Part shown: one piece after another, positions 19,047-27,816 of the stretch
Layout of the letters: every line of letters starts with the position of its first letter
Position numbering within the stretch: position 1 is the first letter of the stretch
NCBI GenBank assembly: GCA_015711795.1
Contig: JACVJC010000021.1
Coordinates: 1-36,746, forward strand
DNA from: Candidatus Geothermocultor quzhuomuensis
GTDB taxonomy: Bacteria; Actinomycetota; Aquicultoria; Geothermocultorales; Geothermocultoraceae
Direction: 5' to 3'
Length of the DNA: 36,746 nt
Program-made: the position numbers and the translations under genes
The notes under the pieces: model-generated
Told to the model about the DNA's origin: nothing
Databases searched by the model: none
What the model saw: the letters and a program-made list of their open reading frames with translations, nothing else

Positions 19047-19395
19047 AAATATCCAATCTAAATGGTTCTTAAATTTTAATTTTCCAATTTTTCAAACAAA
19101 AGAAATTTGAAATTTTGAGACATTGTAATTTATTATTTATTTTTTGGCTTCGGATTTTCTCTAACTCCTATTTTACTTCACCTTTTAGCCTTTCAACTCT
19201 CTTTCTTGGCGCTTTCAAGGGAATTTCTCTCCAATTATAGTTATAAGTTATAAAAAATTAAAAAGAGATTTTTCTTTCTTTCATTTTCCTTCCATACCAA
19301 AAATCATTTTTTATCTTATCTTCTAAAGAATTAAGCGTCAATAGAAAAAACAGTGGAGAGCAAAGGAGTGGGCAATTTTTGTTACCCGCTATCTG
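19047..19395. other. 349-bp intergenic region between NHL gene B and hexaheme gene B
   Basis: AT-rich and without a coding frame worth keeping. I see no strong terminator hairpin and no near-consensus promoter. Poor candidates such as TTGAAA-N17-TTAAGA occur close to the hexaheme start. If transcription starts here, the promoter is weak or uses another sigma factor. Confidence 0.5.
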
Positions 19396-20478
19396 CTAGG
19401 GCTTTAATGAAAGTAACTTTTTTCGATTAATCTTAAAGATTTGAAGGCGATTATTTTCCATATCAACAACAGCAAGAATATTTTGAAAAACTCTTATCCC
19501 TCGAGCAAAATTAAACTGCCCAGCCTCAATCCCTCGGCTACCGACTTCCGAAACTAACTTAGCTTGGGGATTAAAAATTTTAATTGTGAAATTAAAGGCA
19601 TCGACAACAAAAATATAACCATCCTTATTAACAGCCACTCCAGCTGGTAAACCAAAAAATCTTTTACTTTCTGCCATACTCTTTGGAACATCCCCTAAAA
19701 CCCAAGCAACTTTTCCTGAAAGTTCAAAAGCATTTAAAGTCATATTAAACTTATCACTCACATAAAGAATCCCTTTTTTGCTGAGACCAATTCCATTGGG
19801 AGCATTTAGTTTTCCTTTCTCACGTCCCTTTTCCCCCAAGCTAAAGAGGTAATTTCCCCTTAAATCAAAGACGGCTATTCTATCAAGACTATTATCACAA
19901 ACATAAACCTGGTCTTTAGAAACCAGGATTTCGGTGGGATAAACTTCTGCTTTTTCTCCATCCTCAAATTTGGGAAACCAAAAAAGAGGCTTTCCTGATG
20001 GAGAAAAGACTTGAACGCGCCAATTAAGGGTATCGGCAACATAAATTTTACCATCTTTAGAAACACCTATTCCATAGGGATAATTAAATTCCCCAGGTTT
20101 CCAGGTGATTTTCATACCAGGGGGAGGTTTAGCTGAGCCAAGCTTCCCAAAAGAAAAGAGAAATCTTCCTTCCTTATTAAAGACACAAACTCGATTATTT
20201 CCCGTGTCAGTAACATAAATTTTACCCTCTTGATCAAAAGCAACAGAATTTGGCCTTTTAAAATAGGGAGTTTCACCGCCTGGTCCATAAATTGACATTT
20301 TAAATTGAAGGGGACCCAACTCTCGAAATCCATATTCGATAATTCCAACACCTCTCTTGGGTAAAAGAAAAAAGTAATAGTAAGCTAGAATAAAAAGGGC
20401 AATTAGGAGGATAAAAATGATTATTTTGAAGAGAGTGTTAATTTTAACTTTTTGGAGCTTAAGTTTTTCGACTAGCAG
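19396..20478 (-). CDS. Membrane-anchored NHL beta-propeller protein (module B), probable CTG start
   Basis: The first internal ATG is at 20319, but the frame stays open to a stop at 20503-20505, and the upstream part encodes the same anchor as the paralogs: a transmembrane helix, then YYYFFLLPKRGVG, then GPLQFKMSIYGPGG. No ATG, GTG or TTG lies in the extension. A CTG at 20478 behind GGAAGGAG (12 bases away) gives 360 residues, close to the 351 and 353 of its relatives. The body has NHL blades (SVAFDQEGKIYVTDTGN, GIGVSKDGKIYVADTLN, GVAVNKDGYIFVVDAFN). Either a rare start codon or a small frameshift at the 5' end. It precedes hexaheme gene B on the same strand. Confidence 0.82.
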   Translation of the reverse strand: MLVEKLKLQKVKINTLFKIIIFILLIALFILAYYYFFLLPKRGVGIIEYGFRELGPLQFKMSIYGPGGETPYFKRPNSVAFDQEGKIYVTDTGNNRVCVFNKEGRFLFSFGKLGSAKPPPGMKITWKPGEFNYPYGIGVSKDGKIYVADTLNWRVQVFSPSGKPLFWFPKFEDGEKAEVYPTEILVSKDQVYVCDNSLDRIAVFDLRGNYLFSLGEKGREKGKLNAPNGIGLSKKGILYVSDKFNMTLNAFELSGKVAWVLGDVPKSMAESKRFFGLPAGVAVNKDGYIFVVDAFNFTIKIFNPQAKLVSEVGSRGIEAGQFNFARGIRVFQNILAVVDMENNRLQIFKINRKKLLSLKP

Positions 20479-21055
20479 GGTCTTGCAATTCTCCTTCCTC
20501 TTTTAAAGTCATATCTCTGAAATATAATTTTTAATGCAAATTTATAAGCCCCTATTCACAAATCCTAATTTCTAAATCCTTGCCTTAACCCCTATCTCAA
20601 TCTTAACTTTCGTCTCTCATCTTCACTTTTTCCTCTTTTGATTGAACCCTAGCCACAACCCCTGTGGACACTACTTGGAATTTTATCTTTATTTCAAAGC
20701 GTTTTACTTCTCGTTTAGAAATGCTTTAAAAAGGATAGTTAAAAAAGATTAGAGAGTCAACAATAAGAGTTTTGAAACGCTGAAGCTTTGATGAGCGAAG
20801 CAAAAATTCAAAAATCAAAATGATTTAAGTTGCAAGAAAAAACTGGAAACTTAGAACTTGATACCTAAAACTTGTGTTTCCTGGAACTATTCTCAGGGCA
20901 AAAATAATAAATATTAAAGCTCAAAAGGTAAACTAGGATAAAGACAAGTCCTTGCGTTACAATATATTTTGAGCAATATTTCTTTCTTTTGGTTTTTTAA
21001 AAAATCTATTACATAATTTGATAATAGGATTGAGAGAATATTCAAGGTTAAGCTA
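20479..21055. other. 577-bp divergent intergenic region
   Basis: Separates NHL gene B (minus) from the ligase at 21056 (plus), so it should hold promoters for both. AT-rich with no convincing reading frame. A TACAAT at 20958-20963 is a possible plus-strand -10 without a good -35. Around 20642-20656 the sequence TTGAACCCTAGCCAC resembles the tail of the dispersed repeat at 29479-29513. Nothing else is supported. Confidence 0.45.
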
Positions 21056-22969
21056 ATGGTTAAAAAAGTTTCTCTTTTACAGGTTTCTCAATGGGTTTTT
21101 GTTTTTTTGTTGTGGGTTTTTCCTTTTGTTGTTATTCCCCTCTGCTTTGACTTTGAGGTTCTGCCCAAACTTATTTTCTTAAGAATTTCAACTATTATCC
21201 TAATCTTCCTATGGTTATTACACTCCTTTGAAATTAAGAAAGTAGTTATCAGGCGAACCTTTTTAGACTTACCTTTAATTACTTCTAGTTTTATTTTACT
21301 TCTCGCCACTTTTTTTGGTCTTAATCCTAGGCTAAGCTTTTATGGATTGAGATTTCGTTACGATGGTTTAATTACTTCCTTAAATTACTTTGTTCTTTAC
21401 TTCCTCACTGTTAATCTAGTTAAAAAGAGAGAGCAAATTAAAAAGGTATTTTTAGGCTTAATCATTTCAGCTTCGATTGTTTCAATTTATGCTATCGTTC
21501 AAAGATTTGGCTTTGAAGTATTTAGTGGCATATTCCAAGATGATTTAAGTCGAGCTTCAGCTAGTTTTGGTAATCCATTATTTTTAGGTGGCTACTTAGC
21601 TTTAATTTGCCCTCTTTCTTTAACATCCCTTTTACTCACCAAAGAAAAGCCAAGTTGGAAGCAAATCCTTTTTTCTCTAACAACTCTTTTAACGGGCGCT
21701 GCTTTAACTTCATCTCTTGCCCGTTCAGCCTGGATAGGAGTGGTTTTTTCTCTCATTTTTATCCTAAGTTGGGCTATCCGATGGCATAAATTAAGGTGGC
21801 AACAACTGATTTCCCTTGCTTTAATCTTCTTTTTAATTGTTAAAATCTTTGCGCTCCAAAGCCAGAAAGTAAGTGGGCCTTCCCTTTTTGCTCGATTAAA
21901 CTCGATTTTTAAATTTGATCCAACCTCGGCTGACCGTCTTTTAATTTGGGAAGGTGCTTTCTCAATAATTAAAAATTTTCCTTTGCTAGGCACCGGTCCT
22001 GATGGTTTTAGCCTTGTTTTTGCTCAACACCGCCCTTTTATTTGGTCAAGAACTGTTTCCAATCCCCAAGCTTTGCCTGACAAAGCTCATAACGATTTTC
22101 TCCAAGTTGCCTCCACCAGTGGAATAATAGAATTAAATTTCTATCTCTGGATTTTAATTCTTTTCCTTTTAATTTGCTTTCAAGAATTGAGGAAAGATAG
22201 AGAAAGAAGTTTTCACCAGCTTATTTTGATAATAGCAGCAACTTCTTCTATTATTAGCGGGCTTATTCAACTCCAGTTTAGCTTTTCTATTCCTTCTGTC
22301 GCCCCCTTTTTTTGGGCAATAATTGGTTTAGGGGTAAGCTCCGTTTATCTTGAAAAAAAAGGGCAAATTTTTCAAATCTCCCTTGACCGAATTGACCAGC
22401 GAAAAAAGCTTAGTTATTCCCTAATTATTTGCCTGATTGCAATCTTACTCATTTATTCAGGCCTCAAAGTTATTTGGGCTGACACCTTTTATCAAAAAGC
22501 AATAAGTTTTCGCCTGAGTAACCAATATCAAAAAGCAATAGTTTATTCTCATAAAGCAGTGAGGATTAATCCCAATGAGAGTGAATATTTAAAGGAGTTA
22601 TCACTTGATTATGCTCAAGCAGCGGCACATCAGGGCAATCAACTTTATTTTCAACAAGCATTATCTGCTATAAAAAGGGCAAAAAAGCTCAATCGATTAG
22701 ATAAAATGGTTTATTTTAGTTCAGGCGAAATTTATCGTGCTTGGGCACTTTACGAGCCAGCTTATATTGATAACGCTATCCTTAACTATAAGCAAGCCTT
22801 AAAACTAGACCCAGAGTTTATTGATACTTGGCGAGGATTAGCTAGAGCAAGAGAAATTTTAGGTCAAAAAAAAGAAGCAAGAAAAGCTTGGCAAGAAATC
22901 TTGCGCCTTAACCCAACTGATGAAGAAGCAAAAGAAGAAATTAAAAGAACCACAAGGAGTAGGGAGTAG
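21056..22969 (+). CDS. O-antigen ligase (Wzy_C) family membrane protein with C-terminal TPRs
   Basis: 637 residues, the shortest of the five paralogs. ATG start with AAGG upstream. The membrane half has RASASFGN...FLGGYLA, LARSAW (the usual SRGAW is changed here), LLGTGPDGF and DKAHNDFLQ. The C-terminal TPR part is about 150 residues (AVRINPNES, ALKLDPEFI, ILRLNPTDE). It is a lone plus-strand gene between two NHL-hexaheme modules and converges on the terminator at 23025-23065. Likely catalyses transfer or polymerisation of lipid-linked glycan outside the membrane; TPRs may recruit the acceptor. Acceptor unknown. Confidence 0.84.
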   Translation: MVKKVSLLQVSQWVFVFLLWVFPFVVIPLCFDFEVLPKLIFLRISTIILIFLWLLHSFEIKKVVIRRTFLDLPLITSSFILLLATFFGLNPRLSFYGLRFRYDGLITSLNYFVLYFLTVNLVKKREQIKKVFLGLIISASIVSIYAIVQRFGFEVFSGIFQDDLSRASASFGNPLFLGGYLALICPLSLTSLLLTKEKPSWKQILFSLTTLLTGAALTSSLARSAWIGVVFSLIFILSWAIRWHKLRWQQLISLALIFFLIVKIFALQSQKVSGPSLFARLNSIFKFDPTSADRLLIWEGAFSIIKNFPLLGTGPDGFSLVFAQHRPFIWSRTVSNPQALPDKAHNDFLQVASTSGIIELNFYLWILILFLLICFQELRKDRERSFHQLILIIAATSSIISGLIQLQFSFSIPSVAPFFWAIIGLGVSSVYLEKKGQIFQISLDRIDQRKKLSYSLIICLIAILLIYSGLKVIWADTFYQKAISFRLSNQYQKAIVYSHKAVRINPNESEYLKELSLDYAQAAAHQGNQLYFQQALSAIKRAKKLNRLDKMVYFSSGEIYRAWALYEPAYIDNAILNYKQALKLDPEFIDTWRGLARAREILGQKKEARKAWQEILRLNPTDEEAKEEIKRTTRSRE

Positions 22970-23024
22970 GACAAATATGGGGAAAATTATTAAGATAAGG
23001 GTGGAATAAGATGACAAAATTAAG

Positions 23025-23065
23025 AGACAAAGAAAACCCCGAGTGTCCAGTGGACACTCGGGGTT
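23025..23065 (-). terminator. Rho-independent terminator of the minus-strand cluster
   Basis: A 13-bp GC-rich stem with a 5-base loop: AACCCCGAGTGTC pairs with GACACTCGGGGTT (23035-23065). On the minus strand it is followed by TTTTCTTTG. It sits 45 bp past the stop of the hexaheme gene at 23110 and closes the cluster. Confidence 0.85.
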
Positions 23066-23109
23066 AATTTCATACCAGTACTGGTCCTATTTTTATATTA
23101 GCTTTAAGC

Positions 23110-23958
23110 CTAGGGCAACTCCGTAGTTATATGGCAATTCTGGCAAAGGTCGTCACCAGTTTCTGCTCTCAGTCTTGTGCTAATAGTTTCATGTGGGAAA
23201 TTAGCGTACTCTGGGTTGACACCAGTTGGATAAGTTGCTGAAATTGGATTAAAGTTAAAGGCAGTTTCAACATCTCGGTAATCCTCATGGCACTGCTGAC
23301 AAATGGGGTCAGGGTCATCACCGCTAGTGAGTGTCATTTTATAACGGGCATTGGTTCTACCCAAGTTTCCCGTGCCAGCCGATGAAGTAACATAGTTATA
23401 GTAGTAAGTTGCAGTATCTACCGGGTGGTTAGCCAGAGTCCCAGTGACATGTCTTCTAGAGTGGCAGTCAGCACAGAATCTCGCACCATAATTAACAGTT
23501 TGGGATGTCGCCACAGGTTGATTGGGATTGGGGTCCCTCAGGACTAAGCGGTTAGATTGAGTATCAGTAGTATCACCAAGAAAAACATCGACTACTCTAT
23601 TAGGGTTATCATGAGGGCTGTGGCAAGATGAGCAAGTTAAAGTAGTTGTGAGATTTTCAATTCCGAGTTCCAGACTACCAGTAGTAGTCTCACAAGTATG
23701 GCTTGCTCCTTCAGTATAAGTGAACTCGTAAACCCTTTTAGCTGTAGCTCCATCATGACAATATTGACAAGTGTCATAAACAGTGTTTCTCATTAACAAC
23801 TTTAAAGTGCCCTGTGCTTCGTGGACATCATGGCATTCTTTACATTTATCAGTAACATCTGAATAATTACCATGAGGTCCAGCTGCTCCCATAGCCAAAG
23901 TAATGGAAAGGGTCAAGAGGCCAATAACCAGTACTATCAAAAGAGAAGCTTTACGCAA
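23110..23958 (-). CDS. Secreted hexaheme c-type cytochrome (module A)
   Basis: The best start is TTG at 23958: AAAGGAGG lies seven bases upstream. The longer GTG start at 23967 would overlap that ribosome-binding site. The product is 282 residues with a signal peptide to about residue 23. Six CXXCH motifs: CKECH, CQYCH, CSSCH, CADCH, CQQCH, CQNCH. Distal histidines match the paralogs (PHGNY, DVH, ASH, SPH, NHP, FPHE), and the ending is ETGDDLCQNCH. It has its own near-perfect promoter (24020-24049) and its own terminator, so it is probably the most strongly expressed gene of the cluster. An extracellular electron carrier; whether it polymerises cannot be told from sequence alone. Confidence 0.94.
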   Translation of the reverse strand: MRKASLLIVLVIGLLTLSITLAMGAAGPHGNYSDVTDKCKECHDVHEAQGTLKLLMRNTVYDTCQYCHDGATAKRVYEFTYTEGASHTCETTTGSLELGIENLTTTLTCSSCHSPHDNPNRVVDVFLGDTTDTQSNRLVLRDPNPNQPVATSQTVNYGARFCADCHSRRHVTGTLANHPVDTATYYYNYVTSSAGTGNLGRTNARYKMTLTSGDDPDPICQQCHEDYRDVETAFNFNPISATYPTGVNPEYANFPHETISTRLRAETGDDLCQNCHITTELP

Positions 23959-24019
23959 ATTATTCACCTCCTTTCGCTTTACCTTAAATTTTCATTATTA
24001 AGTTTTAAAAAGCTTTTTT

Positions 24020-24049
24020 ATTATAATTACTCTTCTTTGAAGTTGTCAA
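24020..24049 (-). promoter_or_regulatory. Consensus sigma-70-type promoter of hexaheme gene A
   Basis: Minus strand TTGACA (24044-24049), 18-bp spacer, TATAAT (24020-24025): both hexamers are perfect. It lies in the 118-bp gap behind the NHL gene, about 60 bp before the TTG start. Confidence 0.85.
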
Positions 24050-24076
24050 GCTTTTTATAATTTTTTTTAAAAAAAT

Positions 24077-25138
24077 TTACTCAAAGGGTTCGATTACATA
24101 CTTTAATATTCTTATTTTTTGGATACGGTCATTTTCCATATCAGCTACATAAAGGTCACCATATCGGTCAATATCTAACCCTCGAGCAAAATTGAATGTC
24201 CCTTTCTCAACCCCCCTTTGACCAACTTCTGCTAGCTTTTTGCCTTGAGGTGAATAAACTTGAATGGTAAAGTGGAAAGCGTCAACCACATTTATTCTAC
24301 CTTTGGGATCAAGGGCAACACCAGCTGGAAGCCCAAATTCTCTTGGTGTTTCACGTAACCCTTTGGGAACTTTCCCTTTAACCCACTTAAGTTTTCCCTT
24401 AGAAGTAAAGGCATTTAAAGTCATATTTAAGCCATCAGCCACATAAACTGTCCCACCAGCTCCAACCTCTACTCCTATTGGCCCATCAAGAGCTCCTTCT
24501 ACTCTTCCTTTTTGACCAATTGAGGAAATTAGCTTCCCATTAAGGGAAAACACTGCTATTCTCCCATGAGAACGGTCAGTAACATAAATTTTATTCCCTT
24601 TCAAATGTAAATCAATAGGATAAATACCTCCCCCTTTAGGAAACCAGCGCAAAAAACGACCTTCAGGATTAAAAACTTGAATTCTCCCATTCATTGTATC
24701 AGCTACATAAATATTGCCATCGTCATCAAGGTCAATCCCGTAAGGTAGCCAAAAGCGGCCCGGACGCCAAGTAGCCCTTTCTCCAGGCAAAACTAAAGCT
24801 CGACCGTGTTCACCAAACTGGAAGAGAAAACGCCCATAGCGATTAAAAACACAAATTCGATCATTCCTCCCATCGGTTACATAAATCTTTCCATCTTCTC
24901 CGACAGCTACACTATTAGGGCGGTTAAAATAAGGATTAACTCTCGTCCCCGGTCCATAAATAACCATCAAACAGCGAATATTACCAACATCAACTGGGAC
25001 TGTATCGACTAAGCCACCTCCTCTCTTTGGGAGAAGAAAGAAATAATAATAACTTAAGAGAACCAATCCAACCAAAATTAAAAAAGCCAAAATTTTTAAT
25101 ATTGTTTCAACCTTAACCCCTTTTGCTTTAGCTACCAT
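24077..25138 (-). CDS. Membrane-anchored NHL beta-propeller protein (module A)
   Basis: 353 residues; ATG with AAAGGAGG seven bases upstream. One transmembrane helix (about 14-34) ends in YYYFFLLPKRGGG, as in the paralogs. Outside it lie NHL blades (SVAVGEDGKIYVTDGRN, GIDLDDDGNIYVADTMN, GVEVGAGGTVYVADGLN, GLDIDRYGDLYVADMEN). The conserved MVIYGPGT segment after the anchor also recurs in the other copies. It lies 164 bp after the 15-heme membrane cytochrome gene and just before hexaheme gene A. A scaffold or assembly partner for the cytochrome is the likely role, from context. Confidence 0.92.
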   Translation of the reverse strand: MVAKAKGVKVETILKILAFLILVGLVLLSYYYFFLLPKRGGGLVDTVPVDVGNIRCLMVIYGPGTRVNPYFNRPNSVAVGEDGKIYVTDGRNDRICVFNRYGRFLFQFGEHGRALVLPGERATWRPGRFWLPYGIDLDDDGNIYVADTMNGRIQVFNPEGRFLRWFPKGGGIYPIDLHLKGNKIYVTDRSHGRIAVFSLNGKLISSIGQKGRVEGALDGPIGVEVGAGGTVYVADGLNMTLNAFTSKGKLKWVKGKVPKGLRETPREFGLPAGVALDPKGRINVVDAFHFTIQVYSPQGKKLAEVGQRGVEKGTFNFARGLDIDRYGDLYVADMENDRIQKIRILKYVIEPFE

Positions 25139-25302
25139 TGATTTTCCTCCTTTCCAATTATATTGTTTTAAATTTAAATACTATCAATTAATATTACTCC
25201 TTTTTTACCAGAAAATTGATTATTTGTAAACTACCTTTTATAACTAAAACTTACCAGGTAACAGTAAACAAGCAAGAAGAAGCTGCTACTTGTTACTTGT
25301 TA

Positions 25303-27723
25303 TTAAGGTAATTCTATTGGTTGATGACACAATATGCACAAACCATCTCGAACCCAAACCAACATTCGAAAATTTCGTGTCCCGTGAGGGTCATGACAAG
25401 TAGAGGAACAAATAAGGTCTGCCTTCCTCCTCTCATCATAATAAGGAAGGTCTACAGGGTGAGTCTTTATGGTATATTTTCTTCCATAAACATATTTATC
25501 ATGACAAATAAAGCAAAGGTCGCACTCGCGCATAATCTTTAGGGGAGGGAAATCAGAACCGTGAGGGGTATGACAGTTTAAACATAAACCAACCCCAACC
25601 CTCCTCGCTAATCTACCATGGGAACTAGCTTCATAAATACTTCGATTAGAATTGGGGGTAATCTTTTTCGAATGGCAAAGAAAACAAAGGTTATTATCTT
25701 TAGCAATACATAACTTGGGATACAAGGTAGCATGGGGGTGATGACACTTTAGGCAAGTCCAGCTAATATCAACCGGGTGATGGGAAATCTTTAAAAATTC
25801 AAGCCTGATACTGGGGTGGCAACGATAGCAAAGAGAGGGTAACTGCTCATATAGCAACATTTCAACCTCGGCTGAATGAGGTTTATGGCACTCAGTACAA
25901 CTTTTGCCCCTCACAAATGGCACGTGTTGAACAGGGAGTTTAGCCTGTTGAGCTACTTTTAAATGGCAAGAAAAACAAACATTCCTTTGGCTATCCTGCA
26001 ATATCCCATAGTAATTTGAAGCGTGGGGATGATGACAGCTAAGGCAAACTCTTTCAGCAAAGGGTTTATGAAGAAGAGGAAGTCGATATTCTTTTGAAAG
26101 ATTATGACAGGAAAGGCACAAATCTCTCTCATCAGCTAACAAAATTCCCAAGTAATCAGAAGCATGAGGGTCATGACAAGAGGAACATTTACCAACTTCA
26201 AAAGGGCTATGCTGATAGCCCCGCTTAGTTTGCTCAAGAAGCTTTTGGTGACAAGTTAAACAAAGTTGTTTTTGAGGCATAATTAGTCCTGGCTTACCAA
26301 AGGGGTGATACCAATCAATAAAGGTTGTTTTTAAAAGAATCCCTTTCTTTACCAATTTAAGCTCTAAGCCCAGCACTTTTCCGCAAGGACTTTTGCTTGA
26401 AATGCCAAAAGTCTCTCCACAAACCTTCTTTACCCACCTCTTCCCACGGGTTTCTTCAAATAAGCGCCTCACTTCTTTTCGAATTTGCTCAGCATGTTCA
26501 AGATGACAATCAGTGCATCTCTTCTTTAAAAATGGGTCATGAACCACTCTCAAACGAAGCTTAGCTAACATTTCTTTATGGCAAACTAGGCACTCTTTAT
26601 TTTTTACAATGAATTCCTTCTCATAAGGTCTTAACCGAAAAAAGGAAAGATAAATTAGGGTAGCAAGCTGAAGTAAAAGGAGGAGAAGGAGAATTAAAAG
26701 GAGAATTTTTCTCCGCCTACCAGCTGGAGCTAATGGCCTAGCAGCTAAAAGAGGTGGTAAAACAAGCGCTTTGAAACACAAGTTTTGATTGGTTTTCTCT
26801 GCCCAACCGCCAATTTCAGTTGGGTCAGGATAAGAATAAAAAGAATTCTTTCCATAAAAACTATTATCCACATAAGGAGACTGAAGGTCGGTTGAAACCC
26901 CCAGAACTTCATAGTAAGATTTAGCAGTTGCCTGTGGTGCTTTGAGAACAAATCGGTATTTGGAATTAATCTTTAAGGTCTGTGGTGTTTTAAAAGAGTA
27001 AGAATGCCAGTCAAAGTCAACTTTTACTCTCCTAGCTTCAATTAATACCCCTTCTTCTAAGATTTCACCAGTTAAAGCATCTTGAAGGGAAAAGACTAAG
27101 TCACCAGCTGGTTTAAGAAGTGCTCCTTTTCGAACTAAAAAGGAGATGGAAGAAATCGTTTTAGGCTCGAGCATTAAGACAGACTCAGCAACCTCACTTT
27201 TGCCGTAAATTGGCTCGGAGATAAATGGTTCTCGATAAACTTGACCCTCAAAAGTTCCATCTTTAAACTCTAAGAGATAAATGGGGGCTGAATCTCTCTC
27301 TACTACCCACTTTTTTCCTTCTAAACTAGTTAAGGTAGCGCTTTCCTTTCGACGGTCACGAACAGTTAAAAAGGGAAGGGAAATAAAATTGTCTAAATTA
27401 GCTGACTCAGAATAAATAACAAGGTGATAAGTAAGATTTTCAGTGGCTATATATTCTGATAGTTCTACTTCCTGCCACCCTGAAGAGCGAGGCAAAAAAG
27501 AGCCTGAGGATAAGACTCTTCCCCTTGGCATGCCTCGATAATCTTCTTGAAGCTCAACTTGATAAGGTGGAACTTTACCAAAAATGTTTTGAATAAAAAA
27601 GTGGACTTTAGTTAAAGGTTTGCTTTTAGTTATGGGAAAACGGTAGGAAAATTTCTTAACGGGGCTATCGAGCGGATAAGATTCTTTTGACAAAATTACA
27701 AAATCATTACCCCAACGCTCCAT
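25303..27723 (-). CDS. Membrane 15-heme cytochrome with N-terminal beta-sandwich domain
   Basis: 806 residues from the ATG at 27723 (GAGG upstream; a TTG four codons earlier is less likely). Residues 1-325 look like two related beta-sandwich (jelly-roll-like) domains with no signal peptide. A GRRRK patch and one strong transmembrane helix (about 339-362) follow, then a 440-residue heme region with 14 CXXCH and one CX3CH (CSSTCH, 25393-25410). Many motifs are in the paired form CxxCHHPH...CxxCH. The positive patch before the helix predicts the sandwich domains inside the cell and the hemes outside, an unusual arrangement. It lies between a TPR anchor gene and an NHL gene in the rex cluster. 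Probable membrane-to-wall electron carrier; function of the N-terminal part unknown. Confidence 0.88.
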   Translation of the reverse strand: MERWGNDFVILSKESYPLDSPVKKFSYRFPITKSKPLTKVHFFIQNIFGKVPPYQVELQEDYRGMPRGRVLSSGSFLPRSSGWQEVELSEYIATENLTYHLVIYSESANLDNFISLPFLTVRDRRKESATLTSLEGKKWVVERDSAPIYLLEFKDGTFEGQVYREPFISEPIYGKSEVAESVLMLEPKTISSISFLVRKGALLKPAGDLVFSLQDALTGEILEEGVLIEARRVKVDFDWHSYSFKTPQTLKINSKYRFVLKAPQATAKSYYEVLGVSTDLQSPYVDNSFYGKNSFYSYPDPTEIGGWAEKTNQNLCFKALVLPPLLAARPLAPAGRRRKILLLILLLLLLLQLATLIYLSFFRLRPYEKEFIVKNKECLVCHKEMLAKLRLRVVHDPFLKKRCTDCHLEHAEQIRKEVRRLFEETRGKRWVKKVCGETFGISSKSPCGKVLGLELKLVKKGILLKTTFIDWYHPFGKPGLIMPQKQLCLTCHQKLLEQTKRGYQHSPFEVGKCSSCHDPHASDYLGILLADERDLCLSCHNLSKEYRLPLLHKPFAERVCLSCHHPHASNYYGILQDSQRNVCFSCHLKVAQQAKLPVQHVPFVRGKSCTECHKPHSAEVEMLLYEQLPSLCYRCHPSIRLEFLKISHHPVDISWTCLKCHHPHATLYPKLCIAKDNNLCFLCHSKKITPNSNRSIYEASSHGRLARRVGVGLCLNCHTPHGSDFPPLKIMRECDLCFICHDKYVYGRKYTIKTHPVDLPYYDERRKADLICSSTCHDPHGTRNFRMLVWVRDGLCILCHQPIELP

Positions 27724-27816
27724 TATGACCCTCAATTATTAAAAATATACCCCTCACCCTTTTAAAAAGACCAATTAGAAAATGAGGGGTGAATATTTTA
27801 ATCAATTCTCTTCAGC

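Noticed and set aside
20958-20963. TACAAT as -10 box of a promoter for the 21056 ligase
   Set aside because: No acceptable -35 at 16-18 bp spacing; too weak to list as a promoter.
21592-21993. 133-residue minus-strand frame inside the 21056 ligase gene
   Set aside because: Antisense to a well-supported membrane protein, basic and low in complexity, no ribosome-binding site; a shadow frame.
25245-25302. Imperfect hairpin AACAAGTAACAAG / CTTGTTTACTGTT after the 15-heme gene
   Set aside because: The stem has bulges and no T-run follows, so I do not call it a terminator.
27749-27790. Inverted repeat ACCCCTCA / TGAGGGGT between the TPR and 15-heme genes
   Set aside because: Only 8 bp of stem with a 26-base loop, so too weak to call a terminator; it could be an attenuator but nothing else supports that.
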